Shown one piece after another: positions 26,410 to 35,800 of a stretch of 64,000 nt of DNA (the stretch's first letter is position 1; every line of letters begins with the position of its first letter). The position numbers and the translations under genes were made by a program. The notes beneath the pieces are model-generated. The model ran no database searches. It was not told where the DNA came from and worked only from the letters and a program-made list of their open reading frames with translations. Origin of the DNA: Litorimonas sp964511495 (GTDB lineage Bacteria > Pseudomonadota > Alphaproteobacteria > Caulobacterales > Maricaulaceae); NCBI GenBank assembly GCA_964511495.1, contig CAZEFT010000003.1, forward strand, positions 1 to 64,000, written 5' to 3'.

Positions 26410-27396
26410 ATGACCGACGAAAAATTCCCTTTGATGCAACCCGATATCACTGTTTCCGCCCGTGAGGTCTTTGGTGTTGATTTTGACATGGAGGTTCCGG
26501 CCTTTTCCCAAGTGAGCGAATATGTCCCCGCTGTCGATGACGCTTATCGTTTTGATGACCGCACGACCCAAGCAATCTTAGCGGGCTTTGCCTATGACCG
26601 CCGCGTCATGATTCAAGGTTATCACGGCACAGGGAAATCCACCCATATTGAGCAAGTCGCGGCACGGTTGAACTGGCCTATGGTGCGCATCAATTTGGAT
26701 AGCCATGTATCCCGAATTGATCTGGTCGGAAAAGACGCCATTGTTTTGAAAGATGGCAAACAGATTACAGAGTTTCGCGAAGGGCTCTTGCCTTGGGCTT
26801 TGCAAAACCCTGTCGCGCTGACTTTCGATGAATATGATGCAGGTCGTCCAGATGTGATGTTCGTCATCCAGCGTGTTTTGGAAGCACAGGGACGTTTGAC
26901 ATTGCTTGACCAAAACCGCGTCATCACCCCGCATAAGGCGTTTCGTATTTTCGCGACCACCAATACGGTCGGGCTTGGCGACACAAGCGGGCTTTATCAC
27001 GGCACGCAGCAAATCAACCAAGGTCAGATGGACCGTTGGTCGATTGTCTGCCAACTCAACTATCTGGCCCATGACGAAGAAGAGGCCATCGTGCTCGCTA
27101 AATCGCCCAGCTACGATACGCCGGAAGGCAAAGACTTGATTGCGTCGATGGTGCGCCTGGCCGATATGACCCGTAACAGCTTTATTGCAGGCGATATTTC
27201 CACTGTGATGTCACCGCGGACCGTGATGAATTGGGCCGAAAATGCCCGTATCTTTGACGGTGACATCGCCCAAGCCTTCCGTCTGACTTTCCTCAATAAA
27301 TGCGACGAGCTAGAACGCCCGATTATTAGCGAGTTTTATCAGCGTGCCTTTGGGAAAGATTTACCGGAGAGCAGCGCGACTGTGATGGTCGCGTAG
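26410..27396 (+). CDS. cobS: Cobaltochelatase subunit CobS
   Basis: A 328-residue AAA+ ATPase that works with CobT and CobN to insert cobalt into hydrogenobyrinic acid diamide in aerobic cobalamin synthesis. Walker A GYHGTGKST is at 70-78 and Walker B ALTFDEYD at 136-143. The N-terminus (FPLMQPDITVSAREVFGVD) and overall length match CobS. It should be followed by cobT but an unrelated nuclease gene lies between. cobN is not in the window. Confidence 0.95.
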   Translation: MTDEKFPLMQPDITVSAREVFGVDFDMEVPAFSQVSEYVPAVDDAYRFDDRTTQAILAGFAYDRRVMIQGYHGTGKSTHIEQVAARLNWPMVRINLDSHVSRIDLVGKDAIVLKDGKQITEFREGLLPWALQNPVALTFDEYDAGRPDVMFVIQRVLEAQGRLTLLDQNRVITPHKAFRIFATTNTVGLGDTSGLYHGTQQINQGQMDRWSIVCQLNYLAHDEEEAIVLAKSPSYDTPEGKDLIASMVRLADMTRNSFIAGDISTVMSPRTVMNWAENARIFDGDIAQAFRLTFLNKCDELERPIISEFYQRAFGKDLPESSATVMVA

Positions 27397-27402
27397 TAAA
27401 GA

Positions 27403-28674
27403 GTGAATACCTCAAACAAAATTGATGGAATATCGGACCTTCTAACGGGAAGCGGAGCCGAAGATTTTAAAGCTATCGAACAGTTGTCTGACACTTTTTG
27501 TCCATTTGAGGCTATAGGAATGGTCACACAAGAAATCCGACATTCAACATTTCTGTCGTTTATTCTTGATGCAAATAGACCACACGAGTTTGGCTCAAAA
27601 GTTTTATATGAATTGCTTGGACTGATAGCCGAGCAATCAGAATTTGCTAGGCTCAATTTTTCTTCCTTAGATTTACATTTCATGGATATCGCTGAGTCAT
27701 CAGTTTTGAGGGAATGGAAAAATATAGACCTTGTGATTGAACTCCCTGGTGCATCATACGGAGGCAAGAAGAAAACTGTAATAGCGATAGAATTAAAGAT
27801 TCATGCTTCTGAACATGGCAATCAGCTAGAAAGGTACAGAGAAACAATTTTATCAAAATATAACTCAGTTAAATGGAATCATCTTTTTGTTTTTTTGACC
27901 CTTAACGAGGACAATACTGAGTCAAAATATTGGATACCTGTTAGCCTCCCAAAATTTATTGCTCGCTTAGAATGCATTCTAACTAAGAATAATCTTAATG
28001 GGCAAAGTGCAAATCTACTTCGTTCATATATTTTAATGGTTAGGAAAAATTTGATGCCAGACGAAAGATTAGAAGAGTTGGTTAGAAAGGTTTGGGCAAA
28101 ACATAAAGAAGCACTCGATGTAATCATTCAGTACAAACCTAATCCTGAAAAAGATTTGAAGGCGATTGTTTTTGAGAAAAGAGAAGAGATTGCTCTTGAT
28201 GTTTCTAATTCAGTTGGTCGAAGTATAACATCAGAAAAGTCCTCACTAAATATAATTAGGTTTGCTGTTTCAGATTGGGATAACTACGCCAAGATGAATT
28301 CAGGAGAAGCCAATAATTTGATATCCAATAAGATTTTTATTTTGGAAATGACATGGGATAATACGAACAACTTAGAGATTTCTTATGTTCTTTGGCCTGG
28401 CTGCGAACAGACGCGTATGAACATATTCAACTCAGTGAAAAAATATGAAGAAAATGAGGATGTCGACTTAATTGTCCGCGGAAGTAAAGACACTTTGAAT
28501 ATATATCAACACCTATCAAATCAAACGATATTCCACAAAGACTTATCAATTAGATATTTTGAGGGAAAAATGTCCGCAGAAGATGTTATAAAGGATATAA
28601 TAAAAAACTTTGAAGAGTTTCTCAATTCGACAATTCAAAAGTATGACAAGATACTAAATGAAGCTCTCACCTAA
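27403..28674 (+). CDS. PD-(D/E)XK nuclease-family protein inserted between cobS and cobT
   Basis: A 423-residue protein with the PDDEXK_4-type signature. An early E44-x2-H47 block (QEIRHSTFLSFILD) precedes Asp109, then Glu130-Leu-Lys132 (AIELKIHASEHGNQLERY) with Gln141-x3-Tyr145. This is the acid-acid-lysine metal centre of PD-(D/E)XK nucleases plus a QxxxY element. The C-terminal 270 residues are unrecognised. The gene is clearly richer in A and T than cobS and cobT. It begins with GTG six bases after the cobS stop and its stop abuts the cobT ATG. Transfer into the operon is likely; a defence role is possible but unproven. Confidence 0.8.
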   Translation: MNTSNKIDGISDLLTGSGAEDFKAIEQLSDTFCPFEAIGMVTQEIRHSTFLSFILDANRPHEFGSKVLYELLGLIAEQSEFARLNFSSLDLHFMDIAESSVLREWKNIDLVIELPGASYGGKKKTVIAIELKIHASEHGNQLERYRETILSKYNSVKWNHLFVFLTLNEDNTESKYWIPVSLPKFIARLECILTKNNLNGQSANLLRSYILMVRKNLMPDERLEELVRKVWAKHKEALDVIIQYKPNPEKDLKAIVFEKREEIALDVSNSVGRSITSEKSSLNIIRFAVSDWDNYAKMNSGEANNLISNKIFILEMTWDNTNNLEISYVLWPGCEQTRMNIFNSVKKYEENEDVDLIVRGSKDTLNIYQHLSNQTIFHKDLSIRYFEGKMSAEDVIKDIIKNFEEFLNSTIQKYDKILNEALT

Positions 28675-30477
28675 ATGACTCAAACTCCCCTCGATAACTT
28701 CAAGCGCTCCCTCGCTGCGACCACCAAGGCCATTTCTGGTGAGCCTGAGTTAGAAGTGTCTTTTGGCGGGGATGTGGCGGGGATTGTGCGCGATCAGGTG
28801 ATGTTACCGAGCCTGCCACCGACGCCCAAACCTTTTGCGATTGCGAAAGCCCGCGGCGAAGCCGATGGCATCGCCTTGCGCCTTTCTTTGCATAACCAGG
28901 ATATAAACCGTCAGAACCAACCCGAAACAGGGCCCGCCCGCATGGTGTTCGACGCAATGGAACAAGCCCGGATTGAGGCACTTGGCACACAACATTTATC
29001 GGGCTTGGGCGATAATTTGCAGGCCGCCCTCTCTGACCGCGCCAAGCGCAAGGGTTTTGACAAGATTGAGATTGCCAAGGATGACACGTCTTTCGCCGAA
29101 GCCGTCGGCCTGTATGCACGGGAAGTATTGACGGGGCGCGCTCTGCCCAAAACCACTCAAGGCATTATGGACGCTTGGCGCGACGAGATTGAACAAACGG
29201 CCGGAAAATATATGCGGCAGCTTCGTGACCTTTTGCCGGATCAAGACGCCTTCGGACAATCTGTCAAAGACCTGATTGCGGATTTCAAGCTTGATGATGA
29301 TCGCGCCAATCCCGAAGAAGATGATGATCAAGATGATGAAAGTTCCGAAGATCAGGATAAGCCCGAAGATCAACCCGATGACAGCCCACAAGAGGATGAA
29401 CCCGGCCAGACAGAAGTATCTGATGCTGATGCAATGGAGGATGATTCCTCCGAACCACAAGATATGGTTGATGCCGAAAACATTGACGGCGAACAGGACG
29501 ACGCCGAACAAACACCGGAAAATGCGCCGCAGCGTCCGAATATGTCCAATGCGACACCGCCCTATCATGTCTACACAACAGTTCATGATGAAGTGATAAA
29601 GGCGGAAGATCTCTGCCCGCCCGAGGAATTAGAGCGTTTGCGCGGTTATTTGGACGGTCACATGCAAGGCCTGTCAGGCGCGATTGCCCGCCTCGCCAAC
29701 CGCCTACAAAGACGGCTCCTCGCGCAGCAGCAACGCTCTTGGACCTTTGACCTTGAGGAAGGCATGCTGGACACGGCGCGACTGACGCGAGTGATTATCG
29801 ACCCCATGTCCGCGCTCACTTTTAAAGAAGAAAAAGAAACCGATTTCCGCGATACGGTCGTGACCATTCTGATTGATAATTCAGGCTCCATGCGCGGACG
29901 ACCCATTATGGTGGCCGCCGTAACCGCAGATATTATGGCGCGCACTTTAGAGCGTTGCGGCGTTAAAGCCGAGATTTTGGGCTTCACGACCCGCGCTTGG
30001 AAAGGCGGTAAATCTTTTCAGGACTGGCTCGCCAATGACAAACCGACCAAGCCGGGACGGTTAAATGATTTGCGGCATATCGTTTATAAGTCAGCAGATA
30101 TGCCGTGGCGACGGGCCAAACGTAATCTTGGTCTGATGATGCGCGAAGGATTGCTCAAAGAAAATATTGACGGCGAAGCACTGGATTGGGCCTATCGTCG
30201 CCTCATGGCGCGACCGGAACAGCGCCGTATTCTAATGGTGATTTCTGATGGCGCGCCCGTTGATGACGCCACACAGAGCCAGAATAAAACGGGACTACTT
30301 GAAAACCACCTCCGCATGATGATTGATATGATTGAAAACCTAAGCGAGGTCGAACTCGTCGCCATTGGCATCGGCCATGACGTCACACGCTGGTACAAAC
30401 GCGCCGTCACCATTATGGATGTCGAACAATTAGGCGGAGCGATGACAGAGAAATTGGCCGAATTGTTTGATGGATAG
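28675..30477 (+). CDS. cobT: Cobaltochelatase subunit CobT
   Basis: A 600-residue subunit that forms the cobaltochelatase with CobS and CobN. Residues about 205-285 are a highly acidic linker. The C-terminal von Willebrand A domain has the metal site IDNSGSMRG near 400 and MVISDGAPVDD further on. Length matches the family. The ATG follows the stop of the nuclease gene with no gap, so cobT translation now depends on that gene. Confidence 0.95.
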   Translation: MTQTPLDNFKRSLAATTKAISGEPELEVSFGGDVAGIVRDQVMLPSLPPTPKPFAIAKARGEADGIALRLSLHNQDINRQNQPETGPARMVFDAMEQARIEALGTQHLSGLGDNLQAALSDRAKRKGFDKIEIAKDDTSFAEAVGLYAREVLTGRALPKTTQGIMDAWRDEIEQTAGKYMRQLRDLLPDQDAFGQSVKDLIADFKLDDDRANPEEDDDQDDESSEDQDKPEDQPDDSPQEDEPGQTEVSDADAMEDDSSEPQDMVDAENIDGEQDDAEQTPENAPQRPNMSNATPPYHVYTTVHDEVIKAEDLCPPEELERLRGYLDGHMQGLSGAIARLANRLQRRLLAQQQRSWTFDLEEGMLDTARLTRVIIDPMSALTFKEEKETDFRDTVVTILIDNSGSMRGRPIMVAAVTADIMARTLERCGVKAEILGFTTRAWKGGKSFQDWLANDKPTKPGRLNDLRHIVYKSADMPWRRAKRNLGLMMREGLLKENIDGEALDWAYRRLMARPEQRRILMVISDGAPVDDATQSQNKTGLLENHLRMMIDMIENLSEVELVAIGIGHDVTRWYKRAVTIMDVEQLGGAMTEKLAELFDG

Positions 30478-30487
30478 TCTTTGAATT

Positions 30488-31828
30488 GTGTCTGCTAATG
30501 TTCCAAATCAAATTTGCCAAGATTGGTATCAGGAAGATTACAAAATCTTGAGCGAAAAGAATAAGGCGCTGACTGAAAGTGATTTACATTATTCAGGGCG
30601 TATTATTTGGCGCGTTGATGCAGGCAGTCCTGCCGAATTTTTAGGTCTTCAAAAAGGAGATTACCTCTACCGTATAAACGGAAAAGCGACTTTTTGGGGG
30701 CATTTAAATCGCTTCCGACAATTCCCTAAGCGGTTTGGGCGACATAAGTTTCAATTCTATCGCCCTACCACGCAAACCCTTACAACTGTTCAAGGACGAC
30801 TCTGGCCTTTTGGTATTCAAACGCGCGAAGCCACTCTCGAAATTGGTCGCCGAGTGCGAATTGGTGATGGGGACCTGGAGCCGATTGAGGTACTTTGGAA
30901 AGAGGGTGATCATACAGCTTTGGCCGCAATTTATATGGATGTTGAAACGCTAAATTACCGCGCTTTGCATCTCGATTTTGCTTCGTTCGAACAAGCTCCT
31001 TTAAAATTACCCCATGAGAACACGCCTCTGAGTCGTGAGATTTGGCATTCTCATTTTTCGGCATTGGCATTATGTGCCGCCTGTGCAGGGCATTTTAAAC
31101 GCGCCCACTATGTGCTCGATGAGATTGCCATTCGCCACGCAGAAGGTGACTCTGGTTTTCCGTGCTTAGCCAGTAGCATGATGTCCTACACAGAAAGTCT
31201 TTTAGCCGAGGCCGGAGGACACAAAGAGTTAGCTATTGAACATATTTACACCGCGATCGACCAGGCTTGGGAAGTCGAGCAGAATTATCAACGTCTGTCA
31301 GAACTAACGGGGCATGATGTAAATCCTCAAAAATTACCCTTTTTATCCTTGGGCAAAATTACGGATTACACACTTCCTATCTTTGACCCCTTAACGCCTT
31401 CCCAACACCCCGTTGGACAGAAATCCTTAATGGAAAGTCTGTCTCAACTATCCGACAGTCAATGCATTTTCGTCGTTATAATGGCAGGCTATCGAAGCAA
31501 TTATTTTTATAATGAGGGCTGGGACGTTGCCGCACCAATTTTGGCGAAATTAAAACATGTATTTCCAGAAATACACATTCTTACGGCTGGCACCTATATG
31601 CTTGATGATAGTTTTGCGAAGGCAGAAGAACCTCTGAAAGACAAGTCCATTCCGTACCTAATCTTATTTGATGAGAACGCGCAGACCGCCTCCCGCCTCA
31701 ATGTTGAACGGTGTCCAACAAATTTGGCAATTAACAACAAGGGTGAGATCATTGCGGAGGGAGCGTTTTACGATGAAAGTGTAATTTGGACTGCGGTTGA
31801 GGCGCTTAATAAGTCCAACTCTAATTGA
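30488..31828 (+). CDS. PDZ-like plus thioredoxin-fold protein of unknown function
   Basis: A 446-residue protein that I do not recognise as a whole. Residues about 36-95 look like a PDZ domain (GRIIWRVDAGSPAEFLGLQKGDYLYRING). Residues 185-275 are helical and TPR-like. Residues 290-446 fit a thioredoxin or AhpC-like fold: a strand-helix opening, then CPTNLAINNKGEI at 409-421 in the place of the cis-proline loop. No CxxC stands where the redox site should be. No signal peptide, so it is cytosolic. It starts with GTG ten bases after cobT and may be part of the operon. Confidence 0.55.
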   Translation: MSANVPNQICQDWYQEDYKILSEKNKALTESDLHYSGRIIWRVDAGSPAEFLGLQKGDYLYRINGKATFWGHLNRFRQFPKRFGRHKFQFYRPTTQTLTTVQGRLWPFGIQTREATLEIGRRVRIGDGDLEPIEVLWKEGDHTALAAIYMDVETLNYRALHLDFASFEQAPLKLPHENTPLSREIWHSHFSALALCAACAGHFKRAHYVLDEIAIRHAEGDSGFPCLASSMMSYTESLLAEAGGHKELAIEHIYTAIDQAWEVEQNYQRLSELTGHDVNPQKLPFLSLGKITDYTLPIFDPLTPSQHPVGQKSLMESLSQLSDSQCIFVVIMAGYRSNYFYNEGWDVAAPILAKLKHVFPEIHILTAGTYMLDDSFAKAEEPLKDKSIPYLILFDENAQTASRLNVERCPTNLAINNKGEIIAEGAFYDESVIWTAVEALNKSNSN

Positions 31829-31906
31829 AGGTTCGTTAAACGTAGCTCAGCATCACCCAATAAAAGTTTCCCTGTTCATTTTACCTTTCTCTCCTATATT
31901 TACATC

Positions 31907-33043
31907 ATGCATCGTCGTCATTTACTCCAACTTCTTCTTGCCGCATCTGCTGTTGGGTGCTCACCCAAAAGCGTGAACAGCCAAGAACAAATTGTCATTG
32001 TTGGAGCCGGCATTATCGGCGCGTCTATTGCTTACCATCTATCACAGGCTGGGCACCGAGTTGTTATTTTGGATAGGGATACCGTGCCGGACGGCGCAAC
32101 TGCGCGCAGCTTCCCCTACGCCCATCAAGCTTGGCTGGCCCCTTTTACGTCGCATTTTTCCTCTCTGCCAAATTGGCAAACCCTTTCCAAATTGGTGGAT
32201 TTAAAACTACACCCGGCAGGGGCTTTAGATTGGGCAGAGGCGAAACACACCGACATGCACGCCGATCTTTTTGACGGGATTGCGCTAACAGAATTAGAGC
32301 CTGAAATTGATTGGTCTCAAGTCGAAGGTGCGATCTTGCATCCTCATGATTTTATGATTGATCCTCTTGTCGCCACTCAAGCCCTTTTAAAGGCAGCACA
32401 AAAACAAGGGGCTGATATTCGCCGAGGGACTGAAGCGCTGTCTTTTGACGGTCTATCAGTTATCACAAATCAAGGTGTGATAAACGCCGCCCATGTTGTT
32501 CTAGCAATAGGAGCCACGACGGGTCTGGCCGAAAAATTTGAGGTACCAACTATTCCACAAAAATCCTCACCGGGTCTGATTGCAAAGACAACTCCCTTGC
32601 CTCGAATTTTTAACCACACCCTCATCGCCCCTGATATGTCGCTTTATCAACAAGCGGACGGGCGAGTGATTATTCATGACCGTCTAGATCCCCCTGAGTC
32701 TCATGCGGATAGATTACGCGCACAGCCCGAGATATTTCCCGAGGCCAATTTCGTTGAAATGCACAGCTATATGATTTGGGACAGAGCCATCGGCATCGTA
32801 CCGAGGATTGAAGACGCAGAGGTTGATAGCCTGACAATCGGTTGGCGTCCTCGTCCTGTCGACGGCCTGCCAGTTTTGGGTGCGTCCGCCAAAAACCCAA
32901 AGGTGAGTTATGCGCTCACTGATCATGGGCTCACCCTTGCACCGCTTATCGGTCAATTGATGGCGGGTTTATTATCTGAGACCGTTACAAAAAACGGGCC
33001 GAATGATTTATTGCAATCCTTCAGCCCTGATCGTTTTTCTTAA
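31907..33043 (+). CDS. FAD-dependent oxidoreductase (DAO type), exported
   Basis: A 378-residue flavoprotein of the D-amino-acid oxidase/glycine oxidase group. A signal-like N-terminus MHRRHLLQLLLAASAVGC carries a lipobox-like AVGC with Cys18. The Rossmann motif GAGIIG (33-38) follows, then a DAO ending (TIGWRPRPVDGLPVLG, YALTDHGLTLAP). It probably oxidises an amine outside the cytoplasm. Export of an FAD enzyme implies Tat or late cofactor loading; a single RR pair is present near the N-terminus. Confidence 0.8.
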   Translation: MHRRHLLQLLLAASAVGCSPKSVNSQEQIVIVGAGIIGASIAYHLSQAGHRVVILDRDTVPDGATARSFPYAHQAWLAPFTSHFSSLPNWQTLSKLVDLKLHPAGALDWAEAKHTDMHADLFDGIALTELEPEIDWSQVEGAILHPHDFMIDPLVATQALLKAAQKQGADIRRGTEALSFDGLSVITNQGVINAAHVVLAIGATTGLAEKFEVPTIPQKSSPGLIAKTTPLPRIFNHTLIAPDMSLYQQADGRVIIHDRLDPPESHADRLRAQPEIFPEANFVEMHSYMIWDRAIGIVPRIEDAEVDSLTIGWRPRPVDGLPVLGASAKNPKVSYALTDHGLTLAPLIGQLMAGLLSETVTKNGPNDLLQSFSPDRFS

Positions 33044-33066
33044 ACAACCTAATTTGACGCTAGACC

Positions 33067-33852
33067 TTATCGTGGCGGCATACGTGCCCCTGCATCCGTG
33101 CGAATATATTCTGCATTGATATAAGCATGCTCCGCCATAAACTCGACGACCTGCGCATATTCGCGCGCGTCACCAAAACGGGCCGGGAACTGCACATGGG
33201 CGCGTAAGCTCTCTTTCACTTCTGGCTTCATCTGTTCATAGATCGGCGTTTCGTAAAAGCCAGGCAGAATTGTATTCACGCGAATACCCTCACGAGCCAA
33301 ATCCCGCGCCATAGGCAGCGCCATGGATAAAATTCCGCCTTTGGAGGCTGCATAGGCGACCTGCCCAATTTGCCCGTCTTGAGCCGCAACAGATGCCGTA
33401 TTGATAATAAGGCCGCGCTCACCATCCTCATTCATCGGGTCGAGTGACATCATGCCTGCCGCTGATTGTGAGGCGCAGAGAAAGCTACCAATTAGGTTGA
33501 TGTTAATGACCCGCATAAAAGCCGCCGCATCATGAGCGTAAATTTCACCTGTATCGCGTTTGCGACCGGCGGTTTTAGCGCCTCCGCCAATGCCTGCACA
33601 ATTGACCATTAAACGCTCTTGACCAATGGCCGCCCGAACGGTTTCAAACCCTTCCGTCACGGCGGCTTCGTCAGCAACATTCACTTTTGCAAATACGCCG
33701 CCAATCTCTTTGGCAACCGCTTCGCCACGCTCTTCATTCATATCGAACAAACCGACTTTGACGCCTTTGGCCGCCAATCCTCTGGCCGTCGCCTCACCCA
33801 AGCCGGAGGCACCACCCGTGACAATAGCAGAAATTTCAGAAGAGAGTTTCAT
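33067..33852 (-). CDS. Short-chain dehydrogenase/reductase
   Basis: A 261-residue classical SDR. The cofactor motif TGGASGLG is at 12-19, NCAG at 84-87, and the catalytic set Ser154, Tyr167, Lys171 is complete. The sequence resembles the 3-hydroxyacyl-CoA dehydrogenase type II group (HSD17B10-like), so a fatty-acid or steroid-like hydroxyacyl substrate is likely. AAGGATC precedes the ATG. It is divergent from the TetR operon and may share its control. Confidence 0.87.
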   Translation of the reverse strand: MKLSSEISAIVTGGASGLGEATARGLAAKGVKVGLFDMNEERGEAVAKEIGGVFAKVNVADEAAVTEGFETVRAAIGQERLMVNCAGIGGGAKTAGRKRDTGEIYAHDAAAFMRVININLIGSFLCASQSAAGMMSLDPMNEDGERGLIINTASVAAQDGQIGQVAYAASKGGILSMALPMARDLAREGIRVNTILPGFYETPIYEQMKPEVKESLRAHVQFPARFGDAREYAQVVEFMAEHAYINAEYIRTDAGARMPPR

Positions 33853-34143
33853 AGAAGATCCTTTTTCATTTAATGATTATTCAAAGACACAGATTTGCTC
33901 GCCTCATAAAGGGCGGCACCATGTTTGTCTTGATATAATTCAGGGGAGCCCGCCTACAACTCTGTTTGGATTGTCAAAGTGACACACTCAACCGGACATC
34001 CCTTAGACCTATAAGTTTCTGTACGAGGAGGGAGTCATATATTTATCGAAGTTTTCTCCACCCCCCCTAGCCCTGATAAATCGTGGCTACTGGACCCGGC
34101 TTTGACCACTACAGCCCTTCATATAACACATAGTGATCTACTA

Positions 34144-34157
34144 AGTGATTAATCACT
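34144..34157. promoter_or_regulatory. Palindromic operator, perfect copy
   Basis: AGTGATTAATCACT is a perfect 14-base palindrome about 137 bases before the TetR gene. The same core recurs at 34210. It is a candidate binding site for the TetR regulator encoded just downstream. Confidence 0.65.
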
Positions 34158-34209
34158 ATACATTCAGATAAAACCTTTGAGGTGGAAAAGAAAGTCTTGA
34201 CATGAAGTA

Positions 34210-34223
34210 AGTGTTTAATCACT
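34210..34223. promoter_or_regulatory. Palindromic operator, second copy
   Basis: AGTGTTTAATCACT differs by one base from the copy at 34144, and both are followed by ATA. It begins eight bases after TTGACA (34197-34202), so a bound repressor would cover the promoter. This fits autorepression of the TetR operon. Confidence 0.65.
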
Positions 34224-34294
34224 ATATTATAAGTTACTGATCTGTACTCAGGTCTAGTCTGACCAAAAGACGCTGAATTTAAAGGGTGATTCCG

Positions 34295-34969
34295 ATGAAT
34301 ACACAAAGTCGCTCGGGAAATTCAAATAAGCCGATTACCAAAGAGGCACCATCAACCAACGCCTTTGCAGATTCAATGGGGCCACTCCCCGCTATCATCG
34401 CCGATCCCGGTACTGGGAAAGGCCGTATCGAACGGGCAGCCCTAATCCTCTTCTCTTCCGCCACGATTGACGGCGTATCGACCAAACGTATTGCACAAGT
34501 GGCCGAAGTCTCCGAAGGGCTGCTCTACCGACACTATAAAAGCAAAGATGAACTGGCGCGTGTTTTAATGTTGGCTATTCACAATCGCCTGACAGACATG
34601 ATCACGAACATTGCGGCGCTCAACACCCCCTTAGAAGAAAAAATTCGCCGCATCACAGTGGAATATTGCCGTATTGCTGATGAAGACTGGTCTTTGTTTC
34701 GCTATCACATATTGCATTTGCACCGCTTCCCTAACCTATCGGAAGGGCCGCGCGATAATCCGCACGGGGCAGCCGCCAACCTCTTGCGTGACGCCATGCA
34801 AAACGGAGAGCTTCCGAGCGAAGATGCCGATATTCTCGCCGCTATGGCTTTGGGCGTTGTATTGCAAATCGCACACAGCAAAAGCCTCGGAATTTTGGGC
34901 GGCCCCCTCCTGCCCCATGCCGGACGATTGTCACAAGCCGTTTTACGCGTTCTGGATTTAGACGGATAA
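34295..34969 (+). CDS. TetR/AcrR-family transcriptional regulator
   Basis: A 224-residue repressor. An unusual 40-residue polar leader precedes the DNA-binding domain at about 46-95 (IERAALILFSSATIDGVSTKRIAQVAEVSEGLLYRHYKSKDEL). The C-terminal half is the ligand-binding helical part. AAAGGG stands eight bases before the ATG; a GTG three codons earlier is less likely. It leads an operon with an acyltransferase and an MFS transporter, so it may sense fatty acyl or lysolipid compounds. Confidence 0.88.
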   Translation: MNTQSRSGNSNKPITKEAPSTNAFADSMGPLPAIIADPGTGKGRIERAALILFSSATIDGVSTKRIAQVAEVSEGLLYRHYKSKDELARVLMLAIHNRLTDMITNIAALNTPLEEKIRRITVEYCRIADEDWSLFRYHILHLHRFPNLSEGPRDNPHGAAANLLRDAMQNGELPSEDADILAAMALGVVLQIAHSKSLGILGGPLLPHAGRLSQAVLRVLDLDG

Positions 34970-34987
34970 GAAAAAACGGAGACAGCC

Positions 34988-35800
34988 ATGCGTTCGCTGA
35001 TTTTTAATGCCCTCTTCTATGCACTGACCGCAATGACAGCCGTCATCATTGCTTTGTTCCTTTGGGTGCCCGGACGCGCCTTCACCATGGGAGCTTTGCA
35101 ACTTTATACGCGCACAATCTGCTTCCTCATGCGGTGGGTGGCAGGCATTAAAATCGAGGTCAAAGGGTTAGAGAACGTTCCAGAGGGTGTTTGTATTCTG
35201 GCTGCCAAACATCAAAGCTATGGCGACGGCCATGTAATTTTATCTAACATCAAAGACCTGTCATTTGTCACAGGTGACCAATTACTGAAATATCCTTTGC
35301 TCAAACATATTCTGGGGAAAATGAATGCGGTTGTCATTGATTCCTGCGGTGGCTCAGATGTCCGTCAAGACATGGACGCACAAGCACAAATCATCAAAAA
35401 TCAGGGACGGCGTATTTTAATATTCCCCGAGGGCCATCTTTCCCAAATCGGAACGCATCATCGATATCGTAAAGGCGTCTGGCATTTATATAATGATTTC
35501 GGATGCCCCGTCGTTCCTGTGGCAAATTCATTGGGACAACGCTGGAATCAAATGGACTGGCAAAAGCATAAGGGACGTGCCACCGTAGAATTTCTGCAAC
35601 CCATTCTTCCGGGTATGGAAAAAGAAGAGTTTATGGCACTGCTACAAGAGCAAATAGAAACACGCTCTATCGCGCTCTTGGATCATGACAATCTTGGTGC
35701 ACTTGCCCCTGAAGATATCGGGCAATTACGCGAGAATGAGGCTGCTCACAGAAAACGCATTTTGCGGGAAGCGGAAGAAAACATTGAGGGGACGAAATGA
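34988..35800 (+). CDS. 1-acyl-sn-glycerol-3-phosphate acyltransferase (PlsC family)
   Basis: A 270-residue membrane acyltransferase. An N-terminal span is followed by the catalytic HX4D site His75-QSYG-Asp80 and the glycerophosphate-binding FPEGH at 146-150. It transfers fatty acyl groups to lysophospholipid. GGAG precedes the ATG. The stop overlaps the ATG of the transporter gene (ATGA), a tight coupling that suggests the pair remakes phospholipid from imported lysolipid. Confidence 0.88.
   Translation: MRSLIFNALFYALTAMTAVIIALFLWVPGRAFTMGALQLYTRTICFLMRWVAGIKIEVKGLENVPEGVCILAAKHQSYGDGHVILSNIKDLSFVTGDQLLKYPLLKHILGKMNAVVIDSCGGSDVRQDMDAQAQIIKNQGRRILIFPEGHLSQIGTHHRYRKGVWHLYNDFGCPVVPVANSLGQRWNQMDWQKHKGRATVEFLQPILPGMEKEEFMALLQEQIETRSIALLDHDNLGALAPEDIGQLRENEAAHRKRILREAEENIEGTK

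Larger units (their letters stand above)
33853..34294. other. Long divergent control region between SDR and TetR genes
   Basis: About 440 bases without a gene. The right half is AT-rich and holds two TetR-type operator copies and a TTGACA (34197-34202), listed separately. A partial copy AGTGATCTACT stands before the first operator. The left half, 33860-34130, shows no structure I can name. Confidence 0.6.

Noticed and set aside
28996..29586. 196-residue antisense frame opposite cobT
   Set aside because: Explained by the Asp/Glu-rich linker of cobT; the Ile/Phe-rich product is its complement.
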